The position numbers were made by a program, and so were the translations under genes. Below, in pieces: positions 4,581-8,360 of a DNA stretch of 8,360 bases (position 1 is the stretch's first letter; each line of letters starts with the position of its first letter). The stretch is from Epsilonproteobacteria bacterium UBA6211 (GTDB lineage Bacteria > Campylobacterota > Campylobacteria > Campylobacterales > Arcobacteraceae). The stretch lies in contig DISL01000013.1 in NCBI GenBank assembly GCA_002421845.1, positions 1 through 8,360 of the forward strand, read 5' to 3'. Below the pieces are notes generated by a model. That model did not search any database and had not been told where the DNA came from. It saw only the letters and a list, made by a program, of their open reading frames with translations.

Positions 4581-5756
4581 TCAATTTAACATAATATATT
4601 TATTAATATACCACTCTATAGTCTTCACTATCCCCGTATCAAAATTCTCATCTGCTTTCCATCCAAGCTCATTTTCAAGCTTTGTAGCGTCTATAGCGTA
4701 TCGTCTATCATGACCTGCACGATCGGCTACAAAAGTTATTAGGTCTTTGTAACTAGATCCTGAATCAAGTTCAGGATGACGTGTGTGGCGAGGTATCTTT
4801 TCATCTAAAATAGTACATATTCTATCTACTATTTGCAGATTTGTTCTTTCATTTCTACCACCGATATTGTATGTTTCACCTTTTTTACCATTGTGATACA
4901 CTAAATCAATCCCTTTACAGTGGTCTAGCACATAGAGCCAATCTCTTATATTTTTTCCATCTCCATAGATAGGGATGGGGTTTCCTTTGAGTGCATTTCT
5001 TATGATAGTAGGTATTAGCTTTTCATCGTGTTGCTTTGGTCCATAGTTATTTGAACAATTTGTGATAACACAGTTAAGTCCAAATGTTTCTACATAAGCT
5101 CTCACTATCATATCAGATGATGCCTTTGATGCTGAATATGGAGAGTTGGGTGCATATGGTGTTTTTTCAGTAAATAAATCATTTGGATCTTCACTAAGTG
5201 TTCCATATACTTCATCAGTAGATATATGATGAAATCTTGGTAGATTAGATCCTGAATCAAGTTCATGATGACGAGAACTGTCATTGCGGACTTGATCCGC
5301 AATCTCAGAACAGCAAAAACGCCTCTTACACACAAATGGCTTCTCCATCCAATACTTATAAGCTACATCAACTAATGTATATGTACCGTTTACATTTGTT
5401 TGTACAAAAACACCTGGATTTTTGATACTATTGTCCACATGAGATTCTGCTGCAAAGTGAATAACACCTTGTATATCATATTCAGAGAATATAAACTCTA
5501 CAAGCTCACGATTACATATATCACCCTTTACAAAATGATACCTATCATTTTGTAATGTTGAATTATAAATTTTGAATTTTAAATCATTTACATCGTGCAG
5601 TTCTGGAAGATTTTCAAGACTTCCAGCGTATGTTAGTTTATCTAGGTTTACTATATTGTATTCTGGGTATTTTTCTAAAAAGTATGGTACAAAGTTTGAG
5701 CCTATGAAGCCAGCACATCCAGTTACTAATATAGTTTTGTTTTTGTTATTGAACAT
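4581..5756 (-). CDS. rfbB: dTDP-glucose 4,6-dehydratase carrying repeat-derived insertions
   Basis: An SDR-family dehydratase converting dTDP-glucose to dTDP-4-keto-6-deoxyglucose. Motifs seen: TGCAGFIGSNFV (12-23, NAD binding), LDKLTYAG (38-45), GVIHFAAESHVDNSI (97-111), STDEVYG (179-185) with the Thr-Asp-Glu triad, YSASK (207-211) with catalytic Tyr and Lys, NCSNNYGPKQ (233-242) and GDGKNIRDWLYV (265-276). The protein is 391 residues, about 40 more than usual. The excess lies in three places: about 57-70, 143-173 and 324-334. The last two contain palindromic repeat elements (4755-4780, 5247-5305) translated in frame as IADQVRND, HHELDSGS and HPELDSGS. The catalytic motifs are intact, so activity is plausible. 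The start overlaps the rfbA end by 11 bases, with AAGGA upstream. rfbC and rfbD are absent from the window. Confidence 0.93.
   Translation of the reverse strand: MFNNKNKTILVTGCAGFIGSNFVPYFLEKYPEYNIVNLDKLTYAGSLENLPELHDVNDLKFKIYNSTLQNDRYHFVKGDICNRELVEFIFSEYDIQGVIHFAAESHVDNSIKNPGVFVQTNVNGTYTLVDVAYKYWMEKPFVCKRRFCCSEIADQVRNDSSRHHELDSGSNLPRFHHISTDEVYGTLSEDPNDLFTEKTPYAPNSPYSASKASSDMIVRAYVETFGLNCVITNCSNNYGPKQHDEKLIPTIIRNALKGNPIPIYGDGKNIRDWLYVLDHCKGIDLVYHNGKKGETYNIGGRNERTNLQIVDRICTILDEKIPRHTRHPELDSGSSYKDLITFVADRAGHDRRYAIDATKLENELGWKADENFDTGIVKTIEWYINKYIMLN
4755..4780 (-). repeat. Palindromic element unit 1, in frame in rfbB
   Basis: In the transcript direction the unit is GTCAT, CCTGAA, CTTGA, TTCAGG, ATCT. 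The extended arms (4757-4764 and 4770-4777) are perfect 8-bp complements around a 5-base loop. It is translated as RHPELDSGS (residues 326-334). It lies at a variable loop between DEKIPR and SYKDLITFV, where homologues have only a short linker. Confidence 0.9.
5247..5272 (-). repeat. Palindromic element unit 2, in frame in rfbB
   Basis: It matches unit 1 over 26 bases with a single difference, which creates one mismatch in the stem (5249-5256 against 5262-5269, mismatch at 5266). It is translated as RHHELDSGS (residues 162-170). It is separated by seven bases (5273-5279) from an oppositely oriented unit 3. Confidence 0.88.
5280..5305 (+). repeat. Palindromic element unit 3, different arm sequence, in frame in rfbB
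   Basis: On the plus strand it reads GTCAT, TGCGGA, CTTGA, TCCGCA, ATCT. The ends and loop equal those of units 1, 2 and 4, but both arms differ in a compensating way. The 8-bp stem (5283-5290 with 5296-5303) is perfect. Because it points the other way, it is translated on the minus strand as EIADQVRND (residues 151-159). Confidence 0.88.
5531..5552. repeat. Perfect 10-bp inverted repeat within rfbB
   Basis: CAAAATGATA and TATCATTTTG are exact reverse complements separated by CC. The repeat encodes part of LQNDRYHFVKG and lies at the boundary of the extra segment at residues 57-70. It may be fortuitous or mark the edge of an insertion. Confidence 0.5.
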
Positions 5757-6630
5757 CTTTGCTATTTTCCTTAACTAAATCATACAGATATTGCCCATAA
5801 CCATTTTTCGATAATGGTTTTGCAATCTCAAGAACTTTTTCCTTTGTAATCCAACCATTATTATAAGCTATCTCTTCGAGACATGCTATTTTATATCCTT
5901 GTCTATGTTCGATAGTTTGTACAAACTTACCTGCATCCAGTAAACTATCATGAGTTCCGGTATCAAGCCAAGCAAAACCACGCCCTAAAAGCTCTACTTT
6001 AAGTTTGCTTCTTTTTAGGTATTCTTGATTGACTGTTGTTATTTCCAGTTCACCTCTATCGCTTGGCTTTACGTTTTTTGCTATTTGTACTACATTATTA
6101 TCATAAAAATACAGCCCTGTAACTGCAAAATTTGATTTAGGATGAGTTGGCTTTTCTTCTATACTTATTGCATTTTGTTCTTGATCAAATTCTACAACAC
6201 CGAATCTTTCAGGGTCTTTTACTTGATAACCAAACACAACAGCACCATCTTTTAAAGAAGCTGCATTTTTGAGCATGGAGGTAAATCCATGTCCATAAAA
6301 TATATTATCTCCAAGAATCAAACAAACATTATCATTACCTATAAATTCTTCCCCGAGTATAAATGCTTGTGCAAGACCGTCTGGAGATGGTTGAATTTTA
6401 TATTTTAACGATATACCCCAATCAGTTCCATCACCCAAAAGCTCCTCAAATTTTCCTATATCTTGTGGAGTAGAAATAATCAATATATCTTGAATACCTG
6501 CCAACATAAGCACAGATAAAGGATAATAAATCATTGGTTTATCATATATTGGAAGTAATTGCTTACTAATACTTTTTGTTACAGGATAGAGTCGTGTTCC
6601 GCTTCCACCTGCTAATATTATACCTTTCAT
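5746..6630 (-). CDS. rfbA: Glucose-1-phosphate thymidylyltransferase
   Basis: RmlA couples glucose-1-phosphate and dTTP to form dTDP-glucose, the substrate of RfbB encoded next in the transcript. The 294-residue protein has the nucleotidyltransferase signature GIILAGGSGTRLYPVTKSISKQLLPIYDKPMIYY split across residues 3-36. It also has LILGDNIFYGHG (104-115, metal-binding Asp108), VVEFDQ and SIEEKPTHPKSNFAVTGLYFYD (156-177), RGELEITTVNQEYL (192-205) and GRGFAWLDTGTHDSL (216-230, second metal Asp223). The length and motifs are normal, with no insertions, unlike its neighbours. The start is ATG 6630, with AAGAGG at 6646-6641 overlapping the stop of the epimerase gene. The 3' end overlaps rfbB by 11 bases, pointing to coupled translation. 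Confidence 0.96.
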   Translation of the reverse strand: MKGIILAGGSGTRLYPVTKSISKQLLPIYDKPMIYYPLSVLMLAGIQDILIISTPQDIGKFEELLGDGTDWGISLKYKIQPSPDGLAQAFILGEEFIGNDNVCLILGDNIFYGHGFTSMLKNAASLKDGAVVFGYQVKDPERFGVVEFDQEQNAISIEEKPTHPKSNFAVTGLYFYDNNVVQIAKNVKPSDRGELEITTVNQEYLKRSKLKVELLGRGFAWLDTGTHDSLLDAGKFVQTIEHRQGYKIACLEEIAYNNGWITKEKVLEIAKPLSKNGYGQYLYDLVKENSKDVQ

Positions 6631-6637
6631 CGGTCGA

Positions 6638-7726
6638 TTACCTCTTATAGTTGAAAAATTCCAAATACCAATCTACGAATTTATCAATACCATCTTGTAT
6701 AGGTGTAGCTGGTTTGTAGCCTAAATCTTCTACCAAATCACTCACATCTGCATAAGTAGCAGGTACATCTCCGGCTTGTAAAGGCATCATATTTTTTTCT
6801 ATCTTCTTGCCTAGTTTATTTTCAATAGCAGTTATAAAATCCATAAGTTTTACTGGATTGTTATTTCCTATGTTATAAACCTTGTAAGGTGCTGTTGAAC
6901 GGTCGGCAGGAAGGTTGAATCCTGAATCAAGTTCAGTATGACAAAGAGGTTTGGCTGGGTTGTCTATGACTCTTATTATTCCTTCTACAATATCATCTAT
7001 ATAAGTAAAATCCCTTAGCATCTCACCGTTATTGAATACATCTATTGTTTTACCTTCAAGTGCCGCTTTTGTGAAAAGAAAAAGTGCCATATCCGGTCTT
7101 CCCCAAGGTCCATAAACGGTAAAAAATCTAAGCCCGGTAGTAGCTATTCCAAAAAGATGACTATATGTATGAGCCATAAGTTCATTCGATTTTTTACTTG
7201 CTGCATATAGGCTTATAGGATGGTCAACATTGTGACTTGTACTAAAAGGCAATTCTTCATTTAGCCCATACACAGAAGAGCTTGAAGCATACGAAAGATT
7301 TTTTACTCCGTTGTGTCTACAAGATTCAAGTATATTCATAAATCCTATGATATTGCTACCCATATAAGCATCAGGATTGGTTAAACTATACCTTACCCCA
7401 GCTTGAGCTGCAAGGTTGCACACTGCATCAAACTTCTCTTCTTCAAAAAGCTTCATCATGGCATCTTTATCTTCAAGATTTAATTTGATGAATTTGTAAT
7501 TAGTGTATTGGTTACTAGTTATTAATTGATCGTATGGGATACTTTCACCGTCACGTAACTTTTCTATAATTCCTGATCTTTGAAGTCTTCCGTATTTGAC
7601 ATTTTGGTCATAATAGTCATTGATATTATCTAGTCCTACCACTTCATCACCACGTTCCAATAGCTTAATAGCTAAATGACTTCCTATAAACCCTGCTGTT
7701 CCTGTGACCAAAATTTTACGTTTCAC
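6638..7726 (-). CDS. NAD-dependent nucleotide-sugar epimerase, UDP-glucuronate 4-epimerase-like
   Basis: An extended SDR enzyme of the type that interconverts UDP-glucuronate and UDP-galacturonate. Using the GTG start (362 residues), it shows GTAGFIGSHLA (9-19), DNINDYYD (33-40), NLAAQAGVRYS (104-114), YASSSSVYG (146-154, active-site serines) and YAASK (174-178, catalytic Tyr and Lys). Further on are GLRFFTVYGPWGRPDMALF (198-216) and RDFTYIDDIVEGI. The latter segment and the PWGRPDMA motif are typical of UDP-GlcA 4-epimerases. I chose GTG 7726 because AAGGGAG lies six bases upstream and the Rossmann strand follows at once. Alternatives are ATG 7750, which overlaps the toxin stop as TGATG, and TTG 7753. 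A palindromic element is translated in frame as CHTELDSGF at about 262-270, in the variable loop before APYKVYNIG. Confidence 0.88.
   Translation of the reverse strand: MKRKILVTGTAGFIGSHLAIKLLERGDEVVGLDNINDYYDQNVKYGRLQRSGIIEKLRDGESIPYDQLITSNQYTNYKFIKLNLEDKDAMMKLFEEEKFDAVCNLAAQAGVRYSLTNPDAYMGSNIIGFMNILESCRHNGVKNLSYASSSSVYGLNEELPFSTSHNVDHPISLYAASKKSNELMAHTYSHLFGIATTGLRFFTVYGPWGRPDMALFLFTKAALEGKTIDVFNNGEMLRDFTYIDDIVEGIIRVIDNPAKPLCHTELDSGFNLPADRSTAPYKVYNIGNNNPVKLMDFITAIENKLGKKIEKNMMPLQAGDVPATYADVSDLVEDLGYKPATPIQDGIDKFVDWYLEFFNYKR
6917..6942 (-). repeat. Palindromic element unit 4, in frame in the epimerase gene
   Basis: It is the same element as units 1 and 2, with one stem mismatch (6937) and a changed final pair (ATTC instead of ATCT). 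The stem is 6919-6926 with 6932-6939. It is read in the same frame as units 1 and 2, giving CHTELDSGF. Like unit 2, it is followed by codons for NLP. Confidence 0.85.
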
Positions 7727-7732
7727 GATTTG

Positions 7733-7739
7733 CTCCCTT
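7733..7739 (-). promoter_or_regulatory. Ribosome binding site deciding the epimerase start
   Basis: The transcript reads AAGGGAG six bases before the GTG at 7726. This is better placed than the AAGGA (7765-7761) preceding the upstream TTG and ATG candidates, so the shorter protein is preferred. Confidence 0.6.
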
Positions 7740-7749
7740 TGGTCGTGCA

Positions 7750-8043
7750 TCAAATTTTTTTCCTTTTATAATCCACTGCACTATTTAAAATTCTTCTTAT
7801 AATTATCAAATTGTTTTGAACTGTATAAAATATCAAGTAACAATCTACAATATACATTCTGCAATTCTGATATACTTTTTTATATTTACATTCTATTCCT
7901 AAATATGGTGAAAATTCAAGTATTTCAATTTTAGATTTTAAAAAATCTGCATAAGATAACGCTCGACTAAGACTATCTTGTGAAATATATTGAATTATAG
8001 TATCTAAATCTAGTATTGACTTTTCTGAATATTTAATTTGCAT
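7750..8043 (-). CDS. ParE/RelE-family toxin
   Basis: A 97-residue basic protein of the RelE/ParE toxin superfamily. It begins MQIKYSEKSILDLDTIIQYISQDS, matching the usual first strand and helix pair. It continues with LKSKIEILEFSPYLGIECK (typical second-helix and P-x-L-G region), RMYIVDCYLIFYTVQNNLIIIRRILN (the central strands) and a lysine-rich tail. Relatives either inhibit gyrase or cleave mRNA, and sequence alone does not decide which. I start at ATG 8043, where homology begins, rather than the in-frame ATG at 8088 inside the antitoxin gene. It overlaps the antitoxin end by 11 bases, as expected of a type II pair. Its TGA stop overlaps an ATG of the epimerase frame. Confidence 0.85.
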   Translation of the reverse strand: MQIKYSEKSILDLDTIIQYISQDSLSRALSYADFLKSKIEILEFSPYLGIECKYKKVYQNCRMYIVDCYLIFYTVQNNLIIIRRILNSAVDYKRKKI

Positions 8044-8257
8044 ACTTTGCTTTAATCTCCGCGAATATTTCATCATGTGTTTTATCACTTATTGCAGACT
8101 TCATACCAATTTCAATTTCATCATTTAAGTGTGATAAATCATCCTTATCAATTCTTGGCATTATTAGCACTTCAACATCTTCATAATCAAAATAATCAGG
8201 CAATTTTATATTTAACATATGATTATTAACTTTTGCAAATTCTCTAATTGCTGTCAT
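8033..8257 (-). CDS. Antitoxin of a type II toxin-antitoxin pair
   Basis: A 74-residue acidic protein immediately upstream of, and overlapping, the ParE/RelE toxin gene. The N-terminal half (MTAIREFAKVNNHMLNIKLPDYFDYEDVEVLIMPR, split here at residues 1-20 and 21-35) looks like a short beta-strand region. The C-terminal half has EIEIGMKSAISDKTHDEIF and a helical tail AEIKAKYAN, similar to tails that wrap the toxin in Campylobacterota and Bacteroidota antitoxins. I do not see a clear ribbon-helix-helix signature, so the DNA-binding type is left open. The start is ATG 8257, with AAGGA seven bases upstream. The pair would be expected to autoregulate, but no operator was identified in the 25-bp gap upstream. 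Confidence 0.78.
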   Translation of the reverse strand: MTAIREFAKVNNHMLNIKLPDYFDYEDVEVLIMPRIDKDDLSHLNDEIEIGMKSAISDKTHDEIFAEIKAKYAN

Positions 8258-8282
8258 CTTATAATCCTTCTCTTTTTAATAT

Positions 8283-8360
8283 TTAGCTATCGCTATTAAA
8301 AATATCTCTTGTGTATATTTTATCCAAAACATCTTTTAAGTCATCTGATATACGATTTGC
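8283..8360 (-). CDS. C-terminal fragment of an unidentified gene (enters from the right edge)
   Basis: From the right edge the minus strand is open for 25 codons, containing RISDDLKDVLDKIYTRDIFN, and ends at TAA 8285-8283. The other two minus frames are closed within a few codons. The gap to the antitoxin is only 25 bases, containing its ribosome site, so the two are probably co-transcribed. I do not recognise the family from this fragment. Confidence 0.5.
   Translation of the reverse strand, partial: ANRISDDLKDVLDKIYTRDIFNSDS

Noticed and set aside
5108..5335. A second minus-strand frame over the compound palindrome in rfbB
   Set aside because: It is out of frame with the conserved RmlB sequence on both sides. 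The palindromes happen to be open in several frames.
4755..6942. The palindromic units as CRISPR repeats, attC sites or REP/BIME elements linked to a RAYT transposase
   Set aside because: There are only four dispersed units inside genes, with no regular spacers, no integron core sites, and no transposase or integrase gene in the window. They are treated as their own element type.
7495..7540. An AT-rich stretch in the epimerase gene (QLITSNQYTNYKF) as another repeat insertion
   Set aside because: The protein here resembles the normal variable region before the FIKLNLED motif in relatives, and no second copy is visible in the window.
8258..8282. A promoter or operator for the toxin-antitoxin pair
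   Set aside because: The gap to the upstream fragment is only 25 bases and holds just the ribosome site. No palindrome was found. Any promoter must lie within the upstream gene.

Overview
The window looks like part of a surface-polysaccharide (O-antigen or capsule type) nucleotide-sugar cluster. The organism is probably a member of the Campylobacterota (Sulfurimonas/Arcobacter-like). This rests on low GC, heavy A/T use at third codon positions, AAGGA/AGGAGG ribosome sites, and the flavour of the WbpB, WbpD, WbpE, RmlA, RmlB and Wzx homologues. The genus cannot be fixed from the sequence alone.

Every supported gene lies on the minus strand, so transcription runs from high to low coordinates. 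The order is: a C-terminal fragment of an unknown gene (8360-8283); an antitoxin/toxin pair (8257-7750); a UDP-glucuronate 4-epimerase-like SDR (7726-6638); rfbA (6630-5746); rfbB (5756-4581); a TviB/WbpO-type nucleotide-sugar dehydrogenase (4528-3263); wbpB (3201-2242); a four-helix-bundle (S23-type) gene broken by one TAG (2174-1815); wbpD (1825-1223); wbpE (1222-128); and the first 42 codons of a Wzx-type flippase running off the left edge (127-1). Genes overlap or are separated by at most about 70 bp, so one operon is the simplest reading. No stretch longer than 300 bases lacks a gene, and no RNA gene, CRISPR array, insertion sequence or strong intrinsic terminator was seen.

Three activities are represented. 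RfbA and RfbB make dTDP-4-keto-6-deoxyglucose. The epimerase probably interconverts UDP-GlcA and UDP-GalA. The 6-dehydrogenase, WbpB, WbpE and WbpD together would make a UDP-2,3-diacetamido-2,3-dideoxy-hexuronic acid, as in Pseudomonas B-band O-antigen. The flippase would then export the lipid-linked unit.

The most unusual content is repeat DNA living inside or at the edges of these genes. (1) A 26-bp palindromic element, GTCAT-N6-CTTGA-N6'-ATCT, occurs four times, always in frame inside coding sequence: three copies in rfbB (two head-to-head) and one in the epimerase gene. Its arms come in two different sequences, each self-complementary, while loop and ends stay fixed. (2) A heptanucleotide family with consensus GTTTWTA lies at gene boundaries: ten perfect copies at the wbpB stop, a degenerate array at the dehydrogenase stop, and a degenerate array forming the first codons of wbpD. 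(3) An AT-rich 21-bp segment is repeated twice in frame in wbpE, with a look-alike insertion in rfbB. RfbB reaches 391 residues, roughly 40 more than usual, because of such insertions, yet its catalytic motifs are intact.
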